Positions 18,938-29,416 of a stretch of DNA of 64,000 nt are shown piece after piece. The position numbers were made by a program, and so were the translations under genes. Numbering within the stretch: position 1 is the first letter of the stretch; the number at the start of each line of letters is the position of its first letter. The stretch comes from JAKAGZ01 sp963748105 (GTDB lineage: Bacteria > Bacteroidota > Ignavibacteria > Ignavibacteriales > Ignavibacteriaceae), in NCBI GenBank assembly GCA_963748105.1, contig CAVVHP010000004.1, positions 1 through 64,000 of the forward strand, written 5' to 3'. A model generated the notes under the pieces. The model was not told the DNA's origin, searched no databases, and saw only the letters and a program-made list of their open reading frames with translations.

Positions 18938-19771
18938 ATGAAAACAAAAATTCTTTCTCTTTTCGTATCGATACTGTTTATGTCTTCGGTTTCAAGTGCG
19001 CAGGTATTTGATAAAGTTGGAAGTGACATAGGTGATTTTCTAAAAGTAGGAGGATCTGTTTTCTCGGCACCATTTCATTTTGATTCCGGAGACTGGACAA
19101 ATTTTGCTATTACCACGGCTGCGGTTGGAGGTGGTTTTTTCCTTGATAATACTGCACGCAAATACTCGCAGCAGGATCACACAAATTTTAAAAACGAATT
19201 ATTTGATATCGATCAGTATTATAAAACACAAACAGCAGTGATAGCTACCGCTGGTATTTACGGTATAGGTCTCATAACAAATAACGATAAAATAAGAAAA
19301 GTCGGTTTGCAGCTTGGTGAAACCCTCATTTACGCCGGTGTAGTAACGGTAACATTAAAAAGCCTTATCGGACGAAGCCGGCCCTACGCACAAAGAGGAC
19401 ATGCCGATTTTCATCCATTCAGTGTTTCCGATGATAAAGTTTCATTTCCCTCCGGACATGCTACCGTAGCTTTTGCTTTTTCAACAGTAATGGCTCACCA
19501 GGTTGATAATATTTTCTGGAAGGTGGGATGGTTTGGTGCTGCTGGTTTAGTCTGTTATGCAAGGATGTATCACGACAGGCACTGGGTTTCTGATGTTATA
19601 ATGGGTGGAGCTATCGGTTATTTTGTCGGCAGGCTCGTTGTAAACCATCCGACAAATAATCCCGGTGAAAAAGAGCTAAGTGGAAAAGAAAGTAAACCGA
19701 TTTATTCGGTTGGGGTTAATTTCAGAGAAAACCAGCCGGTTTATACATTAAATTTTGGATACAGTTTTTAA
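18938..19771 (+). CDS. Secreted PAP2-family phosphatase
   Basis: The 277-residue protein has a signal peptide (MKTKILSLFVSILFMSSVSS). The three PAP2 signatures are in order: KSLIGRSRP (motif 1), FPSGHATVAFAF (motif 2 with catalytic His) and ARMYHDRHWVSDVIMG (motif 3). A hydrophobic core of several helices surrounds them, and the tail YTLNFGYSF ends in Phe like an outer-membrane strand, which is unusual. It probably dephosphorylates a lipid phosphate such as undecaprenyl pyrophosphate, phosphatidic acid or lipid A on the outer side of the inner membrane. The substrate cannot be told from sequence. Confidence 0.85.
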   Translation: MKTKILSLFVSILFMSSVSSAQVFDKVGSDIGDFLKVGGSVFSAPFHFDSGDWTNFAITTAAVGGGFFLDNTARKYSQQDHTNFKNELFDIDQYYKTQTAVIATAGIYGIGLITNNDKIRKVGLQLGETLIYAGVVTVTLKSLIGRSRPYAQRGHADFHPFSVSDDKVSFPSGHATVAFAFSTVMAHQVDNIFWKVGWFGAAGLVCYARMYHDRHWVSDVIMGGAIGYFVGRLVVNHPTNNPGEKELSGKESKPIYSVGVNFRENQPVYTLNFGYSF

Positions 19772-19843
19772 CTTTGCGTCATAGTGCCTTTGCAGTGAGG
19801 AATTTAACCTCTGAGACGCTAACGCACTATGATTTTAATTATT

Positions 19844-22800
19844 ATGAAAAATAATTTCACACAATATATTTCAGACAGCGATTTCCTGAAAGAGATTAAT
19901 GATTCCCTAAAAAATAATAATAGGATTTTCATTTCCCCTCTTTTCGGTTCTTCAAAAGTTTTTGTCGCAAAGAAATTAATTGAAAAGCAAAAACAACTAA
20001 TTATTCTTTTGCCGGATGTTCAGTCCGTTTCTGAATTCTGTGTTGAATTAAATGTGCTTGAACTTGAAAAACATTTGATCAGTATTACAGAATTCAAACC
20101 GGAAATACTTCAGGAAAAAATTACTGCAATTTCAAAAAAGAATAAGCTTCGTTATTGTTTCAACGTATGAACTATTGAATCATCGTTTTCCATCCAAAGA
20201 AAATATTGATCAGAATACTACAAAGATTGAAATGGGAGGAAATTTAACCTACGATGACCTGATAGAGTATTTCAATCTGCTGAATTATCAGAAAGACAAA
20301 TTTGTTGAAGCCCCCGGTGATTTTTCCGTTCGCGGATCTATAATTGATTTTTGGTCATACAGCGAGAAGAATCCCGTTCGTCTGGAGCTTGACGGCGATT
20401 TTCTCGAGTCGATCCGCTACTTCGATCCGGAAAGCCAGAGATCAATTGAAACAATTAGCGAAACCACTCTTGCCGGCGCCATAACCAATGGTAATAAAAG
20501 TACTTACGCTAATTCTGCGGATATTTTTAGTTTTCTTGATAACCCCTTGTTTGTGGTCTCTTCCTTTGAAATGCAGAATCTGCATGATAAAGAAATAAAT
20601 GTTTTTAACCCGGAAGAAGCCGACAGAAAAGAACCTGATACAGAAAACCGCCCGGAATTACCGGTTGACGATTTTCCAAATGAAGCTGAAGATGTTGTTG
20701 TACGGGAAAAATCGGAAAATGAAAAAGAAGAAAACAAGATTGACCCGGAGAAATTATTCGCCAAAGAAAATACTAAGTGGATAATTGAAGAAGATCTTGC
20801 CGGAAGCAATAACAGGATTGAAATCGGCCTATCGGAAGCCCCAACTATAAACGGAAACTATGAAGTTCTTTTCAATACACTTAAGCAATATTCTTCTGAA
20901 AGATTTTTCAATTACAATTACTGCAGAAAACGAATTACAATCGGCAAGATTAAAAGACCTGCTTAACTGAATTCAAAGATGAATTAGCAGAATTGCTGGA
21001 GAGCGGGAAAGTTAAAATTGAAACCCTCGCCATCAAAAAAGGATTTCTTCATAAAAATAGAAAAAATATTAATTCTTACCGATTACCAGATATTCAACAA
21101 GCCGTACAGGACCAAAACACCCACATCTCGCAAAGTACAAAAAATCAAAATCGAAAGCATTTGCCTCGATTAAAAAAGGCGATTTCGTAGTTCACGAAGA
21201 TTACGGAATTGGAAAATATACCGGACTTGCAAACTATCAAGATCGGTGATGTTGACCAGGAATCGATGAAAATTCTTTTTGCCGAAGGCGGGGTCGTTTA
21301 CGTAAACCTGAATTACCTGACGCTTGTAAAAAAATATTCCTCGAATAAAACAGATGTAGCCGGTCTTGCGCCGACGCTTTCCACACTGGGTACCGGGCGA
21401 ATGGGAAAACACGAAACATAAAACGAAGAAAAAAATAAAAGAAGCCGCACGCGAGCTGATTGAACTTTACGCAAAAAGAAAAGCGACAAAAGGTTACAGG
21501 TTTAACCCGGATACTGTCTGGCAGAAAGAACTCGAAGCATCTTTCTTTTATGAAGATACACCCGGACCAGGAAAAAGTTACTGAAGAAGTTAAAGTCGGA
21601 TATGGAAGCCGAAAACCCGATGGACAGGCTTGTCTGCGGCGATGTAGGATTCGGCAAAACAGAAATTGCTGTTCGTGCCGCTTTTAAAGCGGTACAGGAC
21701 GGTAAGCAGGCGGCAGTGCTGGTGCCGACAACAATTTTAGCCGAACAGCATTACAATACTTTTACTGACAGGCTTTCACAATTCCCGGTTCGTGTAGCGG
21801 CGCTTTCAAGATTTCAGACAAAAAAAGAACAGACTGAAATCGTAAAAAATCTTGAAGCCGGCCAGGTGGATGTTGTTATAGGAACGCACAGGATTTTATC
21901 AAAAGATATAAAATTTCACGACCTGGGATTATTAATAATTGATGAAGAACATCGTTTCGGGGTTACCGCGAAAGAAAGGCTTCGCTCGATAAAAATTAAT
22001 GTGGACACACTTACGCTTACCGCAACACCGATTCCGAGAACTTTAAATTTATCACTGCTTGGCGCAAGGGATCTTTCAATAATCGGCACGCCGCCGCCGA
22101 ACAGGCAGCCGATTTATACACACGTTTCAGTGTTTGATATCTTCAAAATTAAAGAATGGATTACAACCGAGCTGAAAAGAAACGGGCAGGTTTATCTTGT
22201 TCACGACCGCGTGCAGTCGATTGATAAACTTTCCGGGTATATCCGGAAATATATGCCCGATCTTAAAATAGCCGTGGCGCACGGACAAATGAAACCATCG
22301 CAGCTTGAGGATGTTATTCACGGTTTCCTGAACAAAAAATACGATGTGCTGATTTCCACGAAGATTATCGAATCCGGAATCGATATCCCGAATGTAAATA
22401 CGATAATCGTAAACCGCGCTGACAGGTTCGGTCTTGCGGAACTTCATCAGCTTCGCGGAAGAGTAGGAAGATCGAACAGGCAGGCATTTGCCTATTTTAT
22501 AGTTCCGTCTCTGGGCGGTATAAATAAAAAAGCGCTACGGCGTCTCCAGGCAATTGAGGAGTTTACGGACATTGGTTCGGGATTTAATATTTCTATGCGC
22601 GATCTCGAAATCCGCGGTGCGGGAAATCTACTCGGGAAAGAACAGAGCGGTTTTATTAATGAAGTCGGGTTTGATCTTTATATTAAATTAATAAACCAGG
22701 CTGTCGAAGAACTGAAGTACCAGGAATTTAAAGAAGTATTTAAAGATCTACCAAAACAGGAAGAAAGAACTGAGCCAACGCTCGATACATTTTTTGAGAT

Positions 22801-23264
22801 TGGTATTCCACAGGAATATATGCCGGAGCAGATGGACAGGCTTAAATTTTTATACGGCCCTTTATTCGGTAAAAACACTACAGGAAATAGATGAACTGCG
22901 GGAAGAAATGAAAGACAGATTCGGTCCAGTCCCGACAATAGTTAACCGTCTTATTTCCGCTGCAACATTAAGGTTTTATGCATCATATGCTTTATTTGAA
23001 AGAATAATTATTCAAAGGAAGAATATTTCTATAATTCTCCCGAGAGGTGAAAAAGAAGATTATTACAAAGATAAATTTGTTGAATTGATGAGATTTATCC
23101 TCGATGAATATAAAGACAGGATAAAGTTTGATCAGAAAAAAAATGTAATGAAGCTTGTTCTGGTAAACAACTTTGAATCAGCTGAAAAAATTATGCAATT
23201 CCTGATTAACTTCAGTAGCGAAGTTATGAACCTGTTTGGAGTTGAAGTTAAAGAAGAAAATTAA
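19844..23264 (+). CDS. mfd: Transcription-repair coupling factor Mfd, several frameshifts
   Basis: Mfd pushes RNA polymerase stalled at DNA lesions off the template and recruits UvrA. Pieces in order: an N-terminal UvrB-like part (MKNNFTQYISDSDFLKEIND; VIVSTYELLNHRFPSKENID; FVEAPGDFSVRGSIIDFW), the polymerase-interacting CarD-like domain (KKGDFVVHEDYGIGKYTGL), the superfamily-2 translocase with Walker A VCGDVGFGKTEIA, box II IIDEEHRFGV and motif VI QLRGRVGRSNRQAFAYF, and the C-terminal D7 (MKDRFGPVPTIVNRL). At least six one-base shifts (near 20165, 20960, 21190, 21400, 21590 and 22880) break it. Total length of about 1140 residues is normal. The density of breaks is higher than in neighbouring genes, so a true pseudogene cannot be excluded. 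Confidence 0.88.
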
Positions 23265-23342
23265 ATTATATTTAGTGTAACCAATCGGAATCTTATCCTG
23301 TCATAACCTTGAACCTAAAGTAATATGTAACTGGAGATTTTT

Positions 23343-24882
23343 ATGTTATTTCAGAATAAATCCTTCAAATTTCTGCGAATATTATCATTTTTAGCAGGTA
23401 TTCTTGCTGTCATTATATTTTCCGGCAGCAGAGCGGGGATTAAGAATAATCAAGTCTCTGATGATTTATCAAATAAAATTGATTCTTTCATTCAGAAAGT
23501 AATAAAAGAGACAAATTATAAAGCGGGCTTCTCGGTTTCAATTGTTCAGGGAAACAAGATTCTTTTTTCAAAGGGATATGGTTACAGGAATGTGGAAAAA
23601 AAACTGCCCCTGACCGATGAAACACCGATCTACATCGCTTCCGCGACAAAATCTTTTGTCGGCACAGCAGCAAAAATATTGGCTGATGAAGATGTGCTTG
23701 ATCTTGACGCGCCGATTAGTAACTATCTGCCTGCATTAAAATTTAAATTCACCGTTATCCGCAAGGACAATCAGTATCCGTGATTTGTTAACACACAGAT
23801 CGGGGATTGAAAATATACCGGTGGTTTTACGAACGGCCTTTACAGGCGATCAAACGGACAGCTTAATTCTGAAATTGTTTGAAAAAAGTATTTTCAAAGG
23901 ACACTCATTTCGCTATACAAATTTAGGGTATGTATTAACTGGATTAATAATTAAAAAGGTAACCGGTAAATCATGGCAGAATGTTCTTGAAGAAAAAATA
24001 TTTAAACCTCTTGGAATGAATTCTACTCACGCATACGTTTCATCTTATAAAGAATCTGACCTGGCGCAGCCATACACTGTCTCCGATGGAAAAGCAGAAA
24101 AACTCGAATACATTAAAGACGATAAGACAATGCACGCGGCCGGTGGAATAATTACCACGGCTAAAGACGCCGCAAACTGGCTGAAATTTAATGTTAATAA
24201 CGGAAAATTTAACGGCCGGCAAATTGTTTCTGAAAGATCAATGAATGAAATGCATTCAGCACAGATTGATCTCTCAAAGACATTTTATAATTACAAAAGA
24301 TTTGCCTACGGTCTCGGCTGGTATTTATCTGATTATAACAGTGATCTGCTTATTCATCATTTCGGCGGTTACGCAGGCTTCAGATCCCATATCTCTTTTA
24401 TGCCCAAATATAAAGTTGGTGTTGCCGGATTTGTAAATGATGACGGCGAAGGATTTTTCCTTCCGGACCTTGTTGCCGATTATGCATATAATTTATTGAG
24501 TGGGAAAAAAGATGCTGATCGGATCGCGGAAAAAGAGTACAGTGAGTACAAAGATAAAATTTCTAAAAGCAGAAAAAAGGCAGCAGAAAATAAAAATGTG
24601 GTTAACCTACTGTCTGAAGATGATATGAAAAACTTTACGGGTACCTATTACAACGAAGATTACGGCACTATGGAGATAAGCATAAAAGGAAAAACACTTG
24701 CCGTAAAAATCGGGAATTTAGAAGGCAGAATAACGGAGCCGAAAAAAGAACTGCTGCTTGCCGATATGACGGCATTTAAATCGAAGGTAGAATTTGAAAC
24801 AAACCGCAACGATAACAAGGTAATTTCTATTTCACTTGTTTCTATTCCCTGGCCCGATAATAAATTTATTAAAACTAAATAG
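23343..24882 (+). CDS. Serine hydrolase, beta-lactamase/penicillin-binding-like family, one frameshift
   Basis: A signal-anchor (FLRILSFLAGILAVIIFSG) is followed by a class C beta-lactamase-like domain: FSKGYGYRNVEKKLPLTDET, active-site SxxK in ASATKSFVGTAAK, LLTHRSGIENIPV, YxN in RYTNLGYVLTGLI and the third motif HHFGGYAGF. A C-terminal beta-rich DUF-type domain (about residue 400 on, FTGTYYNEDYGTMEISIKG) follows. One base is missing near 23760-23785, before the LLTHRSGI motif; corrected length is about 513 residues. Members act as D-aminopeptidases, esterases or carboxypeptidases outside the cytoplasm. It is unlinked to the BlaI system at 47 kb. Confidence 0.85.
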
Positions 24883-24914
24883 AAAGCAATAAAGGAGCTC
24901 TCTAAACGGGAGCC

Positions 24915-25037
24915 TCACTTTTTCTGTATCAGCTTTTCCCTTTTTGCCTTTTTTAATACGGCAGCTTTTGGGCGGCGTTTACCTGTGGTTCCTCTCCAGA
25001 CTTTCCCTCTTTTGCTTTTTCTATCTCCTTTTCCCAT
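24915..25037 (-). CDS. 30S ribosomal protein THX
   Basis: This tiny 40-residue gene reads MGKGDRKSKRGKVWRGTTGK, then RRPKAAVLKKAKREKLIQKK. It matches the THX family signature MGKGDxKxxRGKxxxGxxGxxRPK known from Thermus and Bacteroidota ribosomes. THX fills a cavity at the top of the 30S head between rRNA helices. The start at 25037 is preferred over the ATG at 25043 because AGGA lies six bases upstream of it. It stands alone, convergent with the serine hydrolase gene, in what otherwise looks like a 370-base gap. The C-terminal extension after RRPKA is longer than usual. Confidence 0.9.
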   Translation of the reverse strand: MGKGDRKSKRGKVWRGTTGKRRPKAAVLKKAKREKLIQKK

Positions 25038-25255
25038 AACCATTCCTGTTTAGTTTTAGTTAAAAAGTTGATAAATAAGCGATAATAAGAACTAAAATAC
25101 GGTTGTTGTCTGTCAGCGGCTAATTCCATATATCATTACGGCATAACCGGCTGTAACAAATTTATATACACCGCAACCTTTTTTCAATAGATTAAGTCTA
25201 AACTTTTATTGATAGATACCTGAATTTATTATCAAAGTAACCATAGAGGTAAAAA

Positions 25256-25969
25256 ATGAAAAAACTGTTATTTTCACTTGGGCTTTTGATGTTTGTGTTT
25301 TTGTCAACATCAAATACCTTCGCGGGAGAAAAGACAAAAACCTACGACATTAAGAATTTCACGGGTGTTTCGGTTGGCAGCGGAATGCACGTAATTGTTA
25401 CGCAATCAGATAATTATTCAATTTCAATCACCGGCGATGAAAGAGATTTTAAGGACCTGATGGTAGAAAAAAGACACAACTCGCTTGAAATTTACTACGA
25501 TAGGAGTGGCTGGGGCTGGTTCGGTCATCACAGGAGAGGTGATGTCGAAATAAAAATTACTATGCCCGAATTAACCTCAATTGATTTGAGCGGCGGTGCA
25601 GAAGGAGATATTTCAATGAATGTTGATGGAAAGTCTTTCAGTGCAGAGACATCCGGCGGTGCTGATTTAAGAGGAACATTAACCTGTGGAAATCTAAATG
25701 TTGAAACTTCCGGTGGCAGCAGGATCGAGCTTTCGGGTAAAGGGAAAAATCTTAGTGCAGACGGTTCCGGTGGAAGTAAAATTAAATTGAAAAATTTTGC
25801 TGTCAAAAATGTTAATGCGGATCTTTCTGGTGGCTCAACTGTCTGGGTAAATATGGATGGCACATTAAATTCCGATCAAAGCGGCGGATCAAGATTATAT
25901 TATTACGGGAATGTTTCTCTTGGTAATACAAGTTTCAGCGGTGGTGCAGGAGTTTCAAGAGGAGATTAG
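25256..25969 (+). CDS. Secreted GIN-domain (DUF2807) protein
   Basis: The 237-residue protein has a signal peptide (cleavage after NTFAG). DUF2807 begins FTGVSVGSGMHVIVTQSDNY and continues as repeated short strands punctuated by SGG/SGGA/SGGS turns (ETSGGADL, ETSGGSRI, DGSGGSKI, DLSGGSTV, DQSGGSRL, FSGGAGVS), the repeat of a right-handed beta-helix. The family is described as putative auto-transporter adhesin head domains and is widespread in Bacteroidota; the function is not established. It is a single gene ended by a hairpin at 25982. Confidence 0.88.
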   Translation: MKKLLFSLGLLMFVFLSTSNTFAGEKTKTYDIKNFTGVSVGSGMHVIVTQSDNYSISITGDERDFKDLMVEKRHNSLEIYYDRSGWGWFGHHRRGDVEIKITMPELTSIDLSGGAEGDISMNVDGKSFSAETSGGADLRGTLTCGNLNVETSGGSRIELSGKGKNLSADGSGGSKIKLKNFAVKNVNADLSGGSTVWVNMDGTLNSDQSGGSRLYYYGNVSLGNTSFSGGAGVSRGD

Positions 25970-25981
25970 TAACATACTATA

Positions 25982-26009
25982 GTAGAGACACTCTATATCG
26001 TGTCTCTAC
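25982..26009. terminator. Bidirectional hairpin GTAGAGACAC/GTGTCTCTAC
   Basis: Perfect 10-bp arms flank an 8-base loop, placed between the convergent GIN-domain gene and SnoaL-like gene and one base from the latter's stop codon. A GTAGAGAC...GTCTCTAC hairpin is also a dispersed repeat type in many genomes; a degraded relative may lie at 30753-30780. Confidence 0.65.
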
Positions 26010-26010
26010 A

Positions 26011-26370
26011 TTATTCTTTCGGCAATGGTAATTTGTGTTGTCTTAAAAAACTAAGTTTATCCCAGTATCCTCTCTGAAAGATTATTTTTTCATTTTCTAT
26101 TTTAAAAAACCCACATCCTCTTAAACCGAGCGGGTCTTTCCATTCCAGAATTCCCCAGTTTCCGTCCTCGAAAATGTTTTCAATAATACAAACCATTTCA
26201 GCGCGGGCAAATTCATTTTCAAACATTTTCCTGATAGCATTTTTCCCTTTTAACGGTTCGGTGTTAACCTGGTGATTTATAGCCTCTTCGGCGTAAAAGG
26301 ATGAGAGTTTTTCAACGTCGCGGCTGTTAAATGCATCTACCCATTTTTCTATTAATACTTTCGGGGACAT
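26011..26370 (-). CDS. SnoaL/NTF2-like protein
   Basis: The 119-residue protein has the cone-shaped NTF2 fold pattern: VLIEKWVDAFNSRDVEKLSS, FYAEEAINHQV, KGKNAIRKMFENEF, then beta strands (GNWGILEWKD, GCGFFKIENEKIIFQRGYWD). It matches the nuclear-transport-factor-2-like ketosteroid isomerase superfamily of small-ligand enzymes or binding proteins. No specific reaction can be inferred. Its start overlaps the hemH stop by one base, implying translational coupling with ferrochelatase. Confidence 0.8.
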   Translation of the reverse strand: MSPKVLIEKWVDAFNSRDVEKLSSFYAEEAINHQVNTEPLKGKNAIRKMFENEFARAEMVCIIENIFEDGNWGILEWKDPLGLRGCGFFKIENEKIIFQRGYWDKLSFLRQHKLPLPKE

Positions 26371-27392
26371 TAAGCTTTTGAGTTTGATAAAATTAAATTC
26401 TTCACCGATTCAACCCACATATCGGAATCGTTAAGACTTTCAACAAGTTGAACTTCCTCCCCGCCATTCTCCACAAAAAGCTGCTGATATTCGTGTCCTA
26501 TTTCAATTGTGGTTTCAAGACAATCGGCTACAAAGGCCGGACTGAAAACCAGTAATTTCTTGGCTCCTTTTTTTGCTTTTTCAATTACAGTTTTATCAGC
26601 GAAAGGTTTCAGCCATTTGTCGTCGAGCCGCGATTGAAAACAAACAGTATATTTTTCTTTCGGAATATTTAATCTTTCGGCAAGCGTCCTGGTTGTAGCA
26701 TAACAGGTTGCTTTGTAACAGAATTTATTATCCTCAGTGATTTCATTTTCGCAGTTATGATCCGAACAGGGTTTGCCGTCATCATAAACTTTGTCCACCT
26801 GTCTCTCTGGCAGCCCGTGAAAACTAAACAGCACGTGATCGTAATCATCAATTTTATATTTATTAGCGTTTGCAATGAAACAATTTATATAGCCTTCGTC
26901 ATCAAAAAACTGGCTGATTATTTTTATGTCGGGGATTACCCACCACTTCCTGATTATTTTCATCGCTTTATCAATTGCTGAACCATTTGTTGCTGAAGCA
27001 TACTGTGGAAACAAAGGCAGAATAATTATCCTGTGATAATTTTTCTTCCTCATCTTTTCAAGAACGGATTCCATAGAAGGACTTTGATATCTCATCGCCA
27101 GTTCAATAACATAATCATCACCAATTACTTTTTGCAATTTGTTTTTGAGATTTTCGCTATAATAGAGAAGCGGGGAGCCGTTTTCTGTCCAGAGCTGCTG
27201 ATAAATTTTAGCTGATTTCGGCGCCCGGAATGGCGCTATTATCAAGTTTACAAGCAATGTTCTCGCAAGCCACGATATATCGATTACCCTTTCATCGCTT
27301 AAAAATTCTCTTAAATATTTTCTTACATCGGGTACAGAAGGACTGTCCGGCGTACCAAGCTGAATAAGTAAAACACCTGTTTTTGCTTTCAT
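26370..27392 (-). CDS. hemH: Ferrochelatase
   Basis: The 340-residue enzyme inserts Fe2+ into protoporphyrin IX (or coproporphyrin III) as a late step of haem synthesis. Signatures: GVLLIQLGTPDSP at the N-terminus, LPLFPQYASATNGSA, the metal-binding His192 in LFSFHGLPERQ and the catalytic Glu in FVADCLETTIEIG. Cys209, Cys214, Cys225 and Cys230 form an internal cluster (CSDHNC, CYKATC) that could bind metal or a [2Fe-2S] centre. No other haem gene is nearby; the haem protein at 40 kb is a possible client. Translationally coupled to the SnoaL-like gene. Confidence 0.95.
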   Translation of the reverse strand: MKAKTGVLLIQLGTPDSPSVPDVRKYLREFLSDERVIDISWLARTLLVNLIIAPFRAPKSAKIYQQLWTENGSPLLYYSENLKNKLQKVIGDDYVIELAMRYQSPSMESVLEKMRKKNYHRIIILPLFPQYASATNGSAIDKAMKIIRKWWVIPDIKIISQFFDDEGYINCFIANANKYKIDDYDHVLFSFHGLPERQVDKVYDDGKPCSDHNCENEITEDNKFCYKATCYATTRTLAERLNIPKEKYTVCFQSRLDDKWLKPFADKTVIEKAKKGAKKLLVFSPAFVADCLETTIEIGHEYQQLFVENGGEEVQLVESLNDSDMWVESVKNLILSNSKA

Positions 27393-27553
27393 TTTTACTT
27401 CATTTTCAATTTTGGGAAAAGAATTATATAAAGATAAGAATTTCTGTTAAGATTATTTACTTATAGACAACCAAAGAAATTTTTTTCTATTTACATTGTG
27501 CTTTTGAGTCATTAACTTTAAGTAAAATTAACACTTAACAAAATGAGATTTTT

Positions 27554-28222
27554 ATGAAAGAGCACGTTGTAAAAGTTATAAAGGTTGAAAAGGTTACTCA
27601 CGATGTAAGAAGATTTACGGTATCAAAACCGGATGGATACAGCTTTATTCCGGGACAGGCTACTGAAGCATCGATAAACAAAAAATTTCTGAAAAACGAG
27701 AAGCGTCCTTTCACTTTTACGGGGTTAAATGACTGGCCACTGCTTGAATTTACAATTAAAGTGTACACTGATCATCATGGTGTTACAGAAGAACTAGGAA
27801 AAATTGAAGAAGGTGATGAATTGATCATACGTGATGTCTGGGGAGCAATAAATTATAAAGGACCTGGAATATTTATTGCCGGCGGTGCAGGCGCTACTCC
27901 TTTTATTGCAATATTCAGGCAGCTACAAAAAGACAATAAACTCGATGGCAACAGATTGTTTTTTTCAAACAAAACGGAAAAAGATATAATTCTTAAAGAT
28001 GAATTTGAAAAAATGCTGGGCAGCAGTTTTTACAATACCTTAACGGAAGAAAAAAACGAAAAATATGGTTACGGAAGAATTGACGGGGAATTTCTAAAAA
28101 AGAACATAGAGAAGTTTGATCAGAATTTTTATGTCTGCGGGCCCGACAAATTTATTAAAGATATTTTGGAGTCACTGAAAAAACTTGGCGCAAAACCGGA
28201 AGCCCTTGTTTTTGAAAAATAA
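27554..28222 (+). CDS. FAD/NAD(P)-binding oxidoreductase, flavodoxin-reductase-like
   Basis: The 222-residue protein has the FAD-binding barrel (FIPGQATEASI; KRPFTFTGL, where R-P-F-T binds FAD) and the NAD(P) domain (IFIAGGAGATPFIAIFRQL). FYVCGPDKFIKDILESLKKL is the C-terminal nucleotide and flavin contact region. There is no ferredoxin domain, so it should pass electrons between NAD(P)H and a separate flavodoxin, ferredoxin or haem partner. It is a single gene divergent from hemH. Confidence 0.88.
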   Translation: MKEHVVKVIKVEKVTHDVRRFTVSKPDGYSFIPGQATEASINKKFLKNEKRPFTFTGLNDWPLLEFTIKVYTDHHGVTEELGKIEEGDELIIRDVWGAINYKGPGIFIAGGAGATPFIAIFRQLQKDNKLDGNRLFFSNKTEKDIILKDEFEKMLGSSFYNTLTEEKNEKYGYGRIDGEFLKKNIEKFDQNFYVCGPDKFIKDILESLKKLGAKPEALVFEK

Positions 28223-28224
28223 TA

Positions 28225-29122
28225 TTAATTCGGCAGGGTATAACGGTACTCGTTTTTTACCATTTCAAGCAGGTTGCCGTTTTCTACAATGTATTCTATA
28301 TAGTCGCCTTCGCTTCCTTTCCAGTCAATCGCAAACTCTATTCCGTCTTTACCCTGGAAAGCTGCGAGCACTTCAAACATCTCCGGTTTTACGTAACCGT
28401 TATCACCTGCTCTCCAAGTTCCACCCGGATCATATTCACCATAATTGTCTTTGATTAACAAGTTACCGGAGCTGACAAAGACAAAAGAAAATAATGCTGT
28501 GTCACCGGATAACTCATAATTAACCGCATATAAACTCCCTCTGTTATCAATTTGAGCAATAGGAAACGAATTTTTTATTTTCTTGCCCCTTTGAGATTCG
28601 AGAGAATCAAGAATACTTTTATCAAGTGTCTTTTTCTTCGGTTTTACGTTTTTAATATATTTTCTTCCTTTTAAAAAATTGTCTGTCATTAAAATATTCA
28701 CATTTTTGTAATCAACCTTATGGTCGCTTGTTTCGAATAAATATCCGCTGCAGTTTACAAAATTACCATATACCTGTTGAAAATCTTTGCCTTCATCACC
28801 CACTTTTTTATTCTTATAGGTTACAGGGATTATTTTTCCTTCTTCAGAAATTGTATGAGTGTAAAGTTTTGGATCGGGAAGTGTGTCACTTATCGCAAGA
28901 ATATCTTTACCGTTAGTATTGCTAAATGCAAAGACGATGCTGTATTCATCAAAATTAACCTGAGCAAGTTGTTGATTTGATTGATTAGTTTTTAAGGCAT
29001 TTCCTTTCCGATCAAATCGGGAAATGTTTTTAACCTTTCCTGGTTTTAACTCCTTCGATGCATCCCTGTATTGTGAAAGAAATTAAAAGACTGAATATTA
29101 ATAAGGTATAACTATTTTTCAT
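28225..29122 (-). CDS. Lipoprotein of unknown function, one frameshift
   Basis: The start at 29122 gives a lipoprotein signal (MKNSYTLLIFSLLISFTIQG, then Cys21). The frame shifts by one base near 29060-29075, just after the lipobox; the second frame continues KELKPGKVKNISRFDRKGNA through VNFDEYSIVFAFSNTNGKDI to the stop at 28225. Corrected length is about 299 residues. The mature part is beta-rich, ending with DYIEYIVENGNLLEMVKNEY. It is probably attached to the periplasmic face or the outer membrane. I do not recognise the family. Confidence 0.6.
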
Positions 29123-29191
29123 GATCGTGCTATTTATAAGAAAAAAATATAAAGAAACCTAATAAATATCTTCATAATCACATAGAGCTTT

Positions 29192-29331
29192 TAAAAAAGC
29201 CCGGAATAAATTGCTACCGGGTTATTCTTCTCTAAATTACCTTTTGATCCCACCATCGGTAAGTCGATATAAGACAGTCCGTTACCTAATCCAACATATA
29301 ACGAAATATTATTTAAAACAATGAAATAAAA
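29192..29331 (-). pseudogene. Orphan C-terminal remnant of an outer-membrane protein
   Basis: Within the 294-base gap upstream of the lipoprotein gene, the minus strand is open for 46 codons reading VLNNISLYVGLGNGLSYIDL, then PMVGSKGNLEKNNPVAIYSG, then LF and stop. The pattern and terminal Phe are those of the last strands of a beta-barrel. There is no start codon or ribosome-binding site. A CCCGG...CCGGG hairpin covers its 3' end. Confidence 0.35.
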
Positions 29332-29416
29332 TTAATTCGGTTAATTTCAGCATAAAACTTTATATATATTATGAAAGGTAAATTCGTTAATCATATAATT
29401 AAAACCGGGAACAGAT

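Noticed and set aside
24886..24914. GGAGCTC...GGGAGCC as a terminator of the THX gene
   Set aside because: Complementarity is interrupted and a stable stem could not be formed.
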